Positions 16,355-24,794 of a stretch of DNA of 64,000 nt are shown here, one piece after another (the stretch's first letter is position 1; every line of letters begins with the position of its first letter). Source of the DNA: Pseudonocardia alaniniphila (lineage in GTDB: Bacteria; Actinomycetota; Actinomycetes; Mycobacteriales; Pseudonocardiaceae); assembly GCF_022524485.1 (NCBI RefSeq), contig NZ_JAKXMK010000015.1:62001-126000 (forward strand), in the 5' to 3' direction. Under the pieces are notes generated by a model. That model made no database searches. It was not told where the DNA came from and worked only from the letters and a program-made list of their open reading frames with translations. Made by a program: the position numbers and the translations under genes.

Positions 16355-17104
16355 ATGAGTGAAACGATCAGTGGCCGCGAGGGGCTCTTGAGCAAGGCCT
16401 TCGTCGGGCTCGCGGACGCCCTCATCGACGACTACGACATCGTCGATCTCCTGAACCAGTTGGTCGGCCACTGCGGCACGCTGTTCTCCGTCGACGCCGT
16501 GGGCATCCTCCTGGCCGACTCCCAGGGCTTCCTGCAGGTCGTGGCCTCGTCGGACGAGGACGTGAGCCAGATGGAGCTGTTGCAGCTCCAGGCCGACGAC
16601 GGCCCTTGCGTCGAGTGCGTACGCACGTCGAGCCCGGTGGCCGTACCGGACCTCGCCGAGATGGACCACCGCTGGCCTGCGCTCACCGAGGCGATGCGGA
16701 CGCGGCGGCTCTACAGATCGGTCCACGCGGTCCCGCTGCGGCTGCGTGGCACGGCGATCGGCGCGATGAACCTCTTCCGCTGGGAGCCCGCCGCGCTGCC
16801 CGACGACGACCTGGCGCTGGCCCAGGCGCTCGCCGACGTGGCCACGGTGGCGATCCTCCAGGAACGAGCGGTCCGGCGCGGGGAGGTGCTGATCGAGCAG
16901 CTCCAGACCGCCCTGAACAGCCGCGTGATCATTGAACAGGCCAAGGGCGTGCTCGCCCAGCACGGCGGGCTCACCATGAGCGCGGCCTTCGAGCGCCTGC
17001 GCAGCCACTCCCGCAACCGCAACCAGCGCATCAGCGAGGTCGCCCGGCGGATCGTCGAGGGCGACCTCGAGCTCAGCGCGCTCGACGCGCCCCGCACCGG
17101 GTAG
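16355..17104 (+). CDS. GAF-ANTAR transcription antitermination regulator B
   Basis: A 249-residue protein with the same architecture as regulator A. The GAF domain (LNQLVGHCGTLFSVDAVGIL to LQERAVRRG) is followed by an ANTAR domain (ALNSRVIIEQAKGVLAQHGG, MSAAFERLRSHSRNRN). ATG 16355 has AAGGAG nine nt upstream (16340-16345), which decides the start against an upstream in-frame ATG at 16274. The paired, divergent arrangement with regulator A suggests an old duplication or linked control. Targets are not evident; the downstream desaturase has its own short leader. Confidence 0.88.
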   Translation: MSETISGREGLLSKAFVGLADALIDDYDIVDLLNQLVGHCGTLFSVDAVGILLADSQGFLQVVASSDEDVSQMELLQLQADDGPCVECVRTSSPVAVPDLAEMDHRWPALTEAMRTRRLYRSVHAVPLRLRGTAIGAMNLFRWEPAALPDDDLALAQALADVATVAILQERAVRRGEVLIEQLQTALNSRVIIEQAKGVLAQHGGLTMSAAFERLRSHSRNRNQRISEVARRIVEGDLELSALDAPRTG

Positions 17105-17205
17105 CGCCCCTGCGGTCCGCACCAGGACCGCACGGGGGTACACCCCACCGGTATCCGGGGGCGCACCGGCTCATCATCCAGCCCGCGCCCGCGCAGGCTC
17201 GCCGC

Positions 17206-18276
17206 ATGACCACCGACACGGCCCTGCCTGACGACACCGCGCTGCCCGACGGATCACTGCGGTCCGGGAGCGACTACGCGCAACTGTCGCGCCGGGTCGC
17301 CGCCGCCGGTCTGCTGGATCGCCGGCCCGGCTACTACGTCATCCGCTTCCTCCTCGTCGGCGCGCTGATCGCCGGGACGATCGCCGCGTTCGTCCTGCTC
17401 GGGAACTCGCCATGGCAGTTGCTCGTCGCCGCGGTCGCCGCCGTCGTGTACGGACAGGTCGCGCTGCTCGCCCACGACGTGGCGCACCGGCAGGTCTTCC
17501 GGACCAGGCGTCCCGCCGTGATCGCCGGCAGGCTGCTCGGCAACCTCGGCATCGGGATGTCCTACGGCTGGTGGATGGACAAGCACACACGCCACCACGC
17601 GAACCCCAACCACGAGGGACTTGACCCGGACGTGGAGGCGGGGGCGCTGGCCTGGACCGGCGAGCAGGCCTCGGCGGCCCGCGGCATCACCCGGTTCGTG
17701 AACCGCCACCAGGCGCTGCTGTTCTTCCCGCTGCTCACCCTGGCCGGTATCGATCTACGCAGGAGCAGCGTGCGGGGGCTGCTGGGTGAGCGCGGCGCGA
17801 CGGTGCGCGGCCGCAGGCTGGAGCTCTGCCTGCTGGCCGCGCATGCCGTCGGGTATCTGACGGCCCTGTTCGTCGTGCTCCCCCCGGCTCTCGCGATCGG
17901 CTTCTTCGTGGTGCACCAGGCCCTGTTCGGCGTGTACCTCGGCTCGATCTTCGCGCCCAACCACAAGGGGATGGCGATGCCCGAGGAGCGTCTGGACTTC
18001 CTGCGCAAGCAGGTGATCACCTCGCGGAACGTGCGGGGCGGCTCCTTCACCGACGGCCTGCTGCACGTGGCGATGGGCGGGCTCAACCACCAGATCGAAC
18101 ACCACTTGTTCCCGAGCATGCCGACGCCGAACGTGCGCCGCGCGCGCCCGATCGTCCGGAGCTTCTGCTCCGAGATCGGGGTGCCCTACCACGAGACGAG
18201 CTTGGTGCGGTCCTGGGCGGAGGCGCTGGGACAGCTGCGCCGCGCCAGCGCGCCGTTGCGCGCAGAGCGCGGGTGA
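17206..18276 (+). CDS. Membrane fatty-acid desaturase
   Basis: A 356-residue integral membrane di-iron desaturase, introducing a double bond into acyl chains of lipids or acyl-CoA. All three histidine boxes are present: HDVAH at 90-94, HTRHH at 127-131 and HQIEHH at 295-300 in NHQIEHHLFPSMP. Two pairs of hydrophobic segments flank boxes 1 and 2, as in the acyl-lipid/acyl-CoA family. Its likely role is membrane-fluidity adjustment. It is followed after 46 bp by an alpha/alpha-toroid protein gene in the same direction, so the two may form an operon. Confidence 0.9.
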   Translation: MTTDTALPDDTALPDGSLRSGSDYAQLSRRVAAAGLLDRRPGYYVIRFLLVGALIAGTIAAFVLLGNSPWQLLVAAVAAVVYGQVALLAHDVAHRQVFRTRRPAVIAGRLLGNLGIGMSYGWWMDKHTRHHANPNHEGLDPDVEAGALAWTGEQASAARGITRFVNRHQALLFFPLLTLAGIDLRRSSVRGLLGERGATVRGRRLELCLLAAHAVGYLTALFVVLPPALAIGFFVVHQALFGVYLGSIFAPNHKGMAMPEERLDFLRKQVITSRNVRGGSFTDGLLHVAMGGLNHQIEHHLFPSMPTPNVRRARPIVRSFCSEIGVPYHETSLVRSWAEALGQLRRASAPLRAERG

Positions 18277-18322
18277 CCGGAACGTTCACGACACGCGCCG
18301 CGCGGAACGCGAGGCTCGTCCC

Positions 18323-19222
18323 ATGACTTCGCATCCGACGATCGACCTCACCGCTGCCCGCGACTTCATGGCGACCCACGCCCGCCCGCTCGACCGCCAC
18401 AGGTTCCGGCTGATGCTCGGTGAGGGCGCGCCGCAGGCCGCCCTTGCCGCGCTGGAGGCCTACCGCAACGCCGACGGCGGGTACGGCTGGGGACTGGAAC
18501 CGGACCTGCGGTCGGGAACCAGCCAGCCGGGGGCGGCACTGCACGCCTTCGAGGTGTTCGCGGAGATCGGGCCGGCAACCTCGCCCCGCGCCGCCGCGCT
18601 GTGCGACTGGCTGGAGTCGGTCTCGCTCGCCGACGGCGGCCTGCCCTTCGCGCTTCCGGTGAGCGATCCGGCGGGGACGGCGACGTGGTGGGCGCAGGCC
18701 GACCCGCGGACGTCGTCGCTGCAGATCACCGCGATCGTCGCCGCCGTCGCGCTGGAGGTGGCCCGGCACGATCCGGCCGTCGCCGCGCATCCGTGGCTCG
18801 CGGCGGCGACGCGGTACTGCCTCGATGCCATCCAGACGATGACCGATGTCCCGCACGCGCTCGTGCTCGCCTTCGCCTTGCGGTTCCTCGACGGCGTGCA
18901 CGACACGGAGCCCGCTGCCGCCGCTCTCGTCGAGAAGCTCGGCGTCCATGTGCCGGCGAGCGGCGTCATCCCGGTCGAGGGTGGCACCGCGAACGAGGTG
19001 ATCCGTCCGCTGGACATCGCTCCTGTGCCGGGACGCCTGGTGCGAGCCCTCTTCGCGTCCGAGGCCGTCGCCGCGGATCTGGATCGGCTCGCCGCCGCCC
19101 AGCAGGACGACGGCGGCTGGCGGGTGGACTACGCGCAGTTCTCGCCCGCCGGCGCTCTCGACTGGCGCGGTCACGCCACGGTCTCGGCGGTGACGGTGCT
19201 GCGGGCGAACGGGCCGGCCTGA
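18323..19222 (+). CDS. Hypothetical protein with prenyltransferase/terpene-cyclase-like repeats
   Basis: A 299-residue soluble protein. Three short stretches resemble the QW-type repeats of squalene cyclase and prenyltransferase alpha/alpha barrels: YRNADGGYGWGLEPDLR near 47, SLADGGLPFALP near 101, and QQDDGGWRVDY near 258. There is no DxDD cyclase motif and no Cys/His zinc site, so catalysis is doubtful. Such stand-alone proteins are widespread in actinomycetes without known function. It follows the desaturase closely. Confidence 0.7.
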   Translation: MTSHPTIDLTAARDFMATHARPLDRHRFRLMLGEGAPQAALAALEAYRNADGGYGWGLEPDLRSGTSQPGAALHAFEVFAEIGPATSPRAAALCDWLESVSLADGGLPFALPVSDPAGTATWWAQADPRTSSLQITAIVAAVALEVARHDPAVAAHPWLAAATRYCLDAIQTMTDVPHALVLAFALRFLDGVHDTEPAAAALVEKLGVHVPASGVIPVEGGTANEVIRPLDIAPVPGRLVRALFASEAVAADLDRLAAAQQDDGGWRVDYAQFSPAGALDWRGHATVSAVTVLRANGPA

Positions 19223-19243
19223 GCCGCTCGGGGACGGGCCTGG

Positions 19244-20149
19244 TCAGGGGCAGAGCAGCAAGGCCGTGGGTAGCGCCACCAGCGCGGCCGCAACGAGCCG
19301 GACGAGCACCCGGACCGCGGGCGGCAGGGGCGGCGGCGGGGCCGTGATCCGGCCCAGCCGGTCGTTCAGCCCGTCGGTGAAGGAGCTCAGAGCGGCCGCC
19401 GGAGCGGCACCACCCATCGTCCGCAGCGCCCCCGTCAGCTCGTGCGGGGTGACCGAGCTTGCTGCCACGTCGTCGGCACGCATCTCGATCAGCGTGGCCA
19501 CCGCCAGCTGCGCACAGACCATCCCGCGGATGAACGGCGCCGTGGCCCCCCACGCGACGAACGGGAGCACCACGAGATCGTGACGCTCCCGCAGGTGGGC
19601 CCGCTCGTGGGCGAGCACGGCCTGCACGGCGGGTGGGTCCAGGACGTCGAGGACCCCGGCGGAGAGCACGAGCCGCGACCGCAGGCCGGGCAGGCAGTAC
19701 GCGACCGGAATCGGATGGTCGAGCACATGTGCACCGGGGACGGCGGGCCACGGCGTGCCCAGCAGGTCGAGCAGGTCACGGTGGCGGCGGCGGGCCCGCA
19801 CGGTCCGCACGGCGACCGCCGCCAGCACCCATAGCAGCCGCAGCGCCAGCGCCAGCGCCGCCAGCAACGCGATGAAATGGACGAGCGTGAGCGCCCGGGG
19901 AACCTCGCCGACCGCCAGTGCGTCGAAGGCCCCGGACGCGGCGACCGGCAGCGTCGGCCCGAGCGGTGAGAGGCCGTACACCACGCCGGAGCCGAGCAAC
20001 GCCAGCCCGCCGGCGAGCCCGACCGCCTGCCAGACGAGCAGGGCGCCGACGGGGTCGCGCGCAGGCCAGTGGGCGGCTGCGAGCGCTCTGCTGGCCGGCT
20101 CGGCGAGGAGCACGCCGAGCACGAGCAGACCGAGCGCGGTAAGCGTCAT
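19244..20149 (-). CDS. M56 (BlaR1-type) membrane metallopeptidase
   Basis: A 301-residue membrane protein with N-terminal hydrophobic segments, a cytoplasmic zinc peptidase site HERAH at 181-185 and C-terminal hydrophobic segments. It belongs to peptidase family M56 but has no BlaR1 penicillin-sensor domain. Such proteins usually cleave or inactivate a BlaI-like repressor in response to envelope stress. It lies 15 bp downstream of exactly such a repressor gene, so the two form a regulatory pair. No beta-lactamase gene is nearby. Confidence 0.87.
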   Translation of the reverse strand: MTLTALGLLVLGVLLAEPASRALAAAHWPARDPVGALLVWQAVGLAGGLALLGSGVVYGLSPLGPTLPVAASGAFDALAVGEVPRALTLVHFIALLAALALALRLLWVLAAVAVRTVRARRRHRDLLDLLGTPWPAVPGAHVLDHPIPVAYCLPGLRSRLVLSAGVLDVLDPPAVQAVLAHERAHLRERHDLVVLPFVAWGATAPFIRGMVCAQLAVATLIEMRADDVAASSVTPHELTGALRTMGGAAPAAALSSFTDGLNDRLGRITAPPPPLPPAVRVLVRLVAAALVALPTALLLCP

Positions 20150-20164
20150 CGGTAGCAGATTGGT

Positions 20165-20506
20165 TCAGTCGAGCAGCTTGCGCAAAGCGGCACGCTCGTC
20201 CGCGGCGATCGTGCCGAGGAAGCGGGCCAGCGCAGCCCCCCGGTCCGGCGCCGCGTCCAGCGCGTCACGCATGAGCTCGGCCACGTGATCCTCACGGCTG
20301 GCCACCGACCGGTAGCGGTGAGCCCGGCCCTCCCGTTCCCGGGTGACGAGGCCTTTGCGCTCCAACCGCCCGAGCACCGTGAGCACCGTGGTGGTGGCCA
20401 GGTCGCGGCTGGCCAGAGCCTCCTGCACATCGCGCGCTGTGACAGGTCCGCTGGCCGACCACAGGGTCTCCATCACGGCCCGCTCCAGTTCCCCCAGTGT
20501 CGGCAC
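20165..20506 (-). CDS. BlaI/MecI/CopY family repressor
   Basis: A 113-residue winged-helix protein (LGELERAVMETLWSASGPVTARDV, then the recognition helix TTTVLTVLGRLERKGLVTRER, then a helical dimerisation tail). GTG 20506 lies 6 nt after TAGAAT, indicating a leaderless transcript. That -10 box overlaps the 17-bp palindrome at 20514-20530, so autorepression is expected. It is paired with the downstream M56 peptidase. The divergent MFS exporter at 20661 may be the controlled target. Confidence 0.92.
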   Translation of the reverse strand: MPTLGELERAVMETLWSASGPVTARDVQEALASRDLATTTVLTVLGRLERKGLVTREREGRAHRYRSVASREDHVAELMRDALDAAPDRGAALARFLGTIAADERAALRKLLD

Positions 20507-20513
20507 TCATCCA

Positions 20514-20530
20514 TTCTACTTCAGGTAGAA
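20514..20530. promoter_or_regulatory. Candidate BlaI operator
   Basis: TTCTACTTCAGGTAGAA is a 17-bp palindrome (arms TTCTAC and GTAGAA, plus one inner complementary pair). On the minus strand it overlaps the -10 hexamer TAGAAT of the blaI-like gene. It lies 131 bp before the divergent MFS gene. Confidence 0.7.
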
Positions 20531-20660
20531 GGCTTCCGGGGACCTCCATCTGGGGATCTCCACAACGAGTCTTTACCCCCGGGCAACAGATGTCGACGAC
20601 CATGCGACGGCCCGTGGCCGACCTCACTCGGCTCTCGAAGCCGAAGGCATAGTTGAGGTC

Positions 20661-22172
20661 ATGGCTGAGGCAGGCGGCATCCGTATGGGCACGGCGCGGG
20701 GCCGATGGGTGCTTCTCACGACGGTGCTCGGATCGAGCCTCGCGATGATCGACAGCACCGTGGTGAACGTGGCGCTGGCACACATCGGCGCCGAGTTCGA
20801 CGCCGGGTTCGTCGCCCTGCAGTGGACCGTCAACGCGTACACGCTCACCCTCGCCTCCCTGATCCTGCTCGGCGGGTCACTCGGTGACCACTTCGGCCGT
20901 CGCCGCATCTTCGTCATCGGCGTCGTGTGGTTCGCGGTGGCGTCGCTGCTGTGCGGTCTCTCCCCGAACGTCGAGACGCTCATCGTGGCGAGGGCGCTGC
21001 AGGGCATCGGCGGGGCGCTCCTCACGCCCGGAAGTCTGGCACTGATCTCGGCGTCGTTCCACGGACCGGACCGGGCCGCTGCTGTCGGCGCCTGGTCGGG
21101 CCTCAGCGGGATCGCAGGCGCCATCGGCCCCTTTCTCGGTGGCTGGCTCGTGGAGTGGGACTGGCGGGCGGTGTTCCTCATCAACCTCCCGCTGGCCGTG
21201 CTCGTCGTCGTGGTGGCGCTGCGGCACGTACCGGAGAGCCGGGATACCGAGTCCGTCCCCGGCCTGGACATCTCCGGCACGGCGCTCGCCGTGCTCGGCC
21301 TCGCCGGCCTGACCTACTCGCTCACCGGGCTCAGCGAACGCGGCGCGACGCCGGACCTGATCGTCGGACTGGCCGTCGGGATCCTGGCGCTGATCGCGTT
21401 CGTACTGGTGGAGCGGCGTTCGCACCACCCGCTGGTGCCACCCGAGCTGTTCCGCAACCAGACGTTCAGCGCCACCAACGCGGTGACGCTGCTGATCTAC
21501 GCCGCCAACGGCGTGGTGTTCCTGCTGCTGGTGCTCCAACTGCAGACCGTCGCCGGCTTCAGCCCGCTCGCGGCGGGCACGTCCCTGCTGCCCGTCACGG
21601 TGATCATGCTGGCGTGCTCCGCACGCGCCGGAGCCCTCGCCGGACGGATCGGCCCCCGATTGCCGCTGACGATCGGTCCGCTGATCAGCGCGGCAGGCTT
21701 GCTGCTCATGCTGCGGATCGGTGCCGACGCGACATGGCTGACCGATGTCCTGCCCGCCGTGGTCGTCTTCGGCGCCGGCCTGGCGCTGACCGTCGCGCCG
21801 CTGACCGCCACCGTGCTCGACAGCGCCCCGGACCGCTACGCAGGATCGGCGTCGGGCGTGAACAACGCGGTCGCCAGGGCAGCGGGGTTGCTCGCAGTGG
21901 CCGTGATCCCCGGTGCCGCCGGCATCCGGGGTGACGACTACGCCGACCCCGCAGCCCTCGATGAGGGGTTCGGGACCTCGATGGTGATCGGGGCGGCCCT
22001 GCTCGCGGGGGCGTCGCTGCTGGCGTTCGCGGTGGTCCGCAGCCCGCTGCGGGCCACGGAAGCCGATCAGACCGATGACGGCGTCTCGCACCGGGTGCCG
22101 GTAGAGGACTATCCGCACTGTGGTGTCGTCGCCCCGCAGGTGTGCCCCCAGGCGGAGCAGGCGTGCGACTGA
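20661..22172 (+). CDS. MFS transporter, DHA2 (14-helix) drug exporter type
   Basis: A 503-residue inner-membrane proton antiporter with about 14 hydrophobic segments. DHA2 signatures are visible: LGSSLAMIDSTVVNVALAHI in helix 1 (motif D1), GGSLGDHFGRRRIFVIG (motif A), and the motif C-like GLSGIAGAIGPFLGGWLVEWDWRAVF. Relatives export drugs, antiseptics or secondary metabolites. It is divergent from the BlaI-like repressor across a 154-bp region that holds the palindromic operator, so control by that repressor is plausible. Confidence 0.92.
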   Translation: MAEAGGIRMGTARGRWVLLTTVLGSSLAMIDSTVVNVALAHIGAEFDAGFVALQWTVNAYTLTLASLILLGGSLGDHFGRRRIFVIGVVWFAVASLLCGLSPNVETLIVARALQGIGGALLTPGSLALISASFHGPDRAAAVGAWSGLSGIAGAIGPFLGGWLVEWDWRAVFLINLPLAVLVVVVALRHVPESRDTESVPGLDISGTALAVLGLAGLTYSLTGLSERGATPDLIVGLAVGILALIAFVLVERRSHHPLVPPELFRNQTFSATNAVTLLIYAANGVVFLLLVLQLQTVAGFSPLAAGTSLLPVTVIMLACSARAGALAGRIGPRLPLTIGPLISAAGLLLMLRIGADATWLTDVLPAVVVFGAGLALTVAPLTATVLDSAPDRYAGSASGVNNAVARAAGLLAVAVIPGAAGIRGDDYADPAALDEGFGTSMVIGAALLAGASLLAFAVVRSPLRATEADQTDDGVSHRVPVEDYPHCGVVAPQVCPQAEQACD

Positions 22173-22202
22173 GCCGATCAGGGCCGATCAAGGCCGATCC
22201 GG
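22173..22202. repeat. Three 10-bp tandem units after the MFS gene
   Basis: GCCGATCAGG, GCCGATCAAG and GCCGATCCGG follow directly on the MFS stop codon. The rest of the 153-bp convergent gap to 22326 holds no recognisable gene. Confidence 0.6.
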
Positions 22203-22325
22203 CGCCGTCGGGAACCCGCTCGCGCGCAGCGCGGTCAGGGGGCCGGGGCCACGTGCGAGAACACGGAGGCCGCCGCGTGCCGGGCGCGGCGGGCGGCGGC
22301 CTCGTGAGATGTCAGTTCGTGCGGA

Positions 22326-23162
22326 TCAACGGAGCTTCAGCGCATCCGCAAGCTCACGCAGGGCGGGGAGCGGGTCGTCGGCGTGGGGCAGCACCTGTGC
22401 GCACACGTGGTCGGCACCCGCGTCGAGGTGCTCGGTGAGCCGAGCGGCCACGGCGTCGGCGTCGCCGTGGGCGACGAGAGCGTCGATCAGCTGGTCGCTT
22501 CCGCCGTCGGCCACGTCCTCGTCGCTCCACCCCAGCCGCTTGAGGTTCGACACGTAGTTGCGCAGGCCGAGGTAGGGCTTCGCGACGACGGGACGCCCGA
22601 TGGCGCGGGCGCGCTCCGGGTCGGTGTCGAGCACGACCTTGTGCTCGGGCGCGAGCAGCGTGCCCGCACCGAGGATCTTCCGCGCCTCACGGGTGTGCTC
22701 CGGCGTGGTCAGGTACGGGTGGGCACCTGCCGTCCGCTCGGCCGACAGGGCGAGCACCTTGGGCCCCAGCGCGGCGAGCGCGCGGCCCTCCACCGGCACC
22801 TTCGCGACGTCGAGGCGGTCGAGGTAGTCGACGATCGTGTCGTAGGGCTTCCGGTACTCCGTGGTCGCCTCGGGGTGTCCGATCCCCACCCCGAGCAGGA
22901 AGCGGCCGGGGTACGCCGCCTCGATCCGGTGGTAGGACGCCGCCACCTCCTCGGCGGGGGTCGTCCACATGTTGACGATGCCGGTGGCCACGGCGATGTG
23001 CTTCGTTGCGGCGAGCATCGACTCCGCGAGGGCGAGGTCCCCGGGAGGCGAGCCGCCGATCCAGATGGCGCCGTAACCCAGCGCTTCCACCTCCGACGCA
23101 AGATCAGGGCTGAGCCCGGTCGCGCCCCGCCAGATTCCGTACCGCCCGAGTTCTACCGTCAT
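22326..23162 (-). CDS. LLM-class F420-dependent oxidoreductase
   Basis: A 278-residue TIM-barrel flavoenzyme of the luciferase-like family (LASEVEALGYGAIWIGGSPPG, ATGIVNMWTTPAEEVAASYHRI, RFLLGVGIGHPE). The shape and the TIGR03620-like ending (HVCAQVLPHADDPLPALRELA) are those of actinobacterial enzymes that use cofactor F420; the substrate is unknown. The start is the ATG at 23162, matching the usual MTVELGRYG-like N-terminus. It is divergent from the carotenoid-desaturase-like gene. Confidence 0.85.
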   Translation of the reverse strand: MTVELGRYGIWRGATGLSPDLASEVEALGYGAIWIGGSPPGDLALAESMLAATKHIAVATGIVNMWTTPAEEVAASYHRIEAAYPGRFLLGVGIGHPEATTEYRKPYDTIVDYLDRLDVAKVPVEGRALAALGPKVLALSAERTAGAHPYLTTPEHTREARKILGAGTLLAPEHKVVLDTDPERARAIGRPVVAKPYLGLRNYVSNLKRLGWSDEDVADGGSDQLIDALVAHGDADAVAARLTEHLDAGADHVCAQVLPHADDPLPALRELADALKLR

Positions 23163-23231
23163 GTCCGCGCCAACCGCGCCGCGTCCCGGCGCATTCCGGG
23201 CACTGTCGGTGGCGGCGCATAGGGTCACGCC

Positions 23232-24794
23232 GTGAACCGAGAGCTGACCACTCGGGCCGCTCCGCTGCGGATGCGTCCGCGGGTGGTCGTGCCCGCCGAC
23301 ACGCGTCTTCCGCGTGACGCCCCGGCCGGTACCGAGGCGGTGATCGTCGGCGGCGGGGTGGCCGGAGTCACAGCCGCGGTCGTGCTCGCCGAACGCGGCG
23401 TGGCGGTCACGCTGCTGGAGGCCGCACCCACGCTCGGCGGTCGCCTCGGCGCGTGGCCCCACACCCTGCCCGACGGCACGGAGCAGGTGGTCGAGCACGG
23501 TTTCCACGCCTTCTTCCGCCACTACTACACGTGGCGCTCCGTGCTGCGCCGGATCGACCCGGAGCTGAGCTTCCTTCGTCCGGTCAGCGGCTATCCGGTG
23601 ATCTCCCGGGAGTACCCGCCCGAGCAGCTCACGGGCCTGCCCGGGGCGCCCCCGCTCAACCTGCTCACGCTGTTCGCCCGCTCCCCCAGCCTGGGTCTGC
23701 GCGATCTCCTCGGCTCCCGGCAGGCGCTGGCGGCCGAGCTGCTCGCCTACGACCGCGAGCGCACCACAGCGCTGTTCGATGCCGTACCGGCAGCGGAGTT
23801 CCTGGCCGGTCTGCGGATGTCCGACCGCGCGCTGGCGATGCTCTTCGAGGCGTTCGCACGGTCGTTCTTCGCCGAGCCTGCGGCGCTGTCCTCGGCCGAG
23901 CTGATCGCGATGTTCCACTACTACTTCCTCGGCAACCCCGAGGGCATCACGTTCGACGCACCCGTCGCCGACCACCTCACCTGCATCTGGGAGCCCCTGC
24001 AGGCCCTGCTGGAGAAGCGCGGTGCGGAGGTCCGCACGTCCACCTCGGCGAGCGCGATCGTTCCGGCCGACGGCCATCGCTGGCGCGTCGAGCTCTCCAA
24101 CGGTTCCACGCTCGACACCCGCCACCTGGTGCTGGCCGTGCACCCGGGTGCCCTACGGAGCCTCTTCGCGGCGTCACCGCGCGCCGCCGAGGCCGCGCCG
24201 CGCTTGGCGAGGAAGGCGGCCGCGCTCCCCCTGGCCCCGCCCTTCGCCGTCACCCGACTCTGGCTCGGCTCCGACGTCGCAGCCGAACGTCCCGTGTTCA
24301 ACGCGGTCAGCCGGGAACCCACGCTCGACTCGGTCACCGTCTACTCCCGGCTGGAGCAGCCGTGCGCCGAGTGGGCGGCACGCACCGGCGGGGCGGTGCT
24401 GGAGCTGCACTCCTACGCCTGCTCCGCACCCGACGCCCACACCGCCACCGCTCGCATGCGCGCCGAGCTCGCCGCGCTGTGGCCGGAGACGCGCGACGCG
24501 CCTGTGGCGCATCTCCAGCAGCGGTACGAGGCCACGGCCCCCACTTTCCCGCCGGGCGGTGCCGGCGCCAGGCCCACGGTCAGCGGAGACGCCCGCGGGA
24601 TCCGCGTGGCCGGCGACTTCGTCGACACGCCCTTCCTCACCGGCCTCATGGAGCGCGCATCGGCGTCGGGAGTGCTGGCGGCCAACGACGTGCTCGCCGA
24701 GGTCGACGCCGGTCCGGAGCAGATCCTGAGCGTGCCGCAGCGCGGGTTGCTCGCCGGGCTGCTACCTCGCCGCTCCGCCGCGTGGCGCGGATGA
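23232..24794 (+). CDS. FAD-dependent amine-oxidase-fold oxidoreductase, carotenoid desaturase / isorenieratene-synthase-like
   Basis: A 520-residue flavoprotein. The dinucleotide motif AVIVGGGVAGVTAAVVLAERG begins near residue 36, followed by the LGGRLGAW arginine loop. The segment VEHGFHAFFRHYYTWRSVLRRIDP closely recalls CrtU-type aryl-carotenoid desaturase/methyltransferases, and IRVAGDFVDTPFLTGLMERA is the C-terminal FAD contact. It may modify carotenoid rings, but no other carotenoid gene is present, so the substrate is open. GTG 23232 lies 6 nt after TAGGGT (23220-23225), suggesting a leaderless mRNA. Its stop overlaps the start of a DNA polymerase gene (ATGA). Confidence 0.75.
   Translation: MNRELTTRAAPLRMRPRVVVPADTRLPRDAPAGTEAVIVGGGVAGVTAAVVLAERGVAVTLLEAAPTLGGRLGAWPHTLPDGTEQVVEHGFHAFFRHYYTWRSVLRRIDPELSFLRPVSGYPVISREYPPEQLTGLPGAPPLNLLTLFARSPSLGLRDLLGSRQALAAELLAYDRERTTALFDAVPAAEFLAGLRMSDRALAMLFEAFARSFFAEPAALSSAELIAMFHYYFLGNPEGITFDAPVADHLTCIWEPLQALLEKRGAEVRTSTSASAIVPADGHRWRVELSNGSTLDTRHLVLAVHPGALRSLFAASPRAAEAAPRLARKAAALPLAPPFAVTRLWLGSDVAAERPVFNAVSREPTLDSVTVYSRLEQPCAEWAARTGGAVLELHSYACSAPDAHTATARMRAELAALWPETRDAPVAHLQQRYEATAPTFPPGGAGARPTVSGDARGIRVAGDFVDTPFLTGLMERASASGVLAANDVLAEVDAGPEQILSVPQRGLLAGLLPRRSAAWRG

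Noticed and set aside
19244-20506. Beta-lactam resistance operon (BlaI-BlaR1)
   Set aside because: The peptidase has no penicillin-binding sensor domain and there is no beta-lactamase gene.
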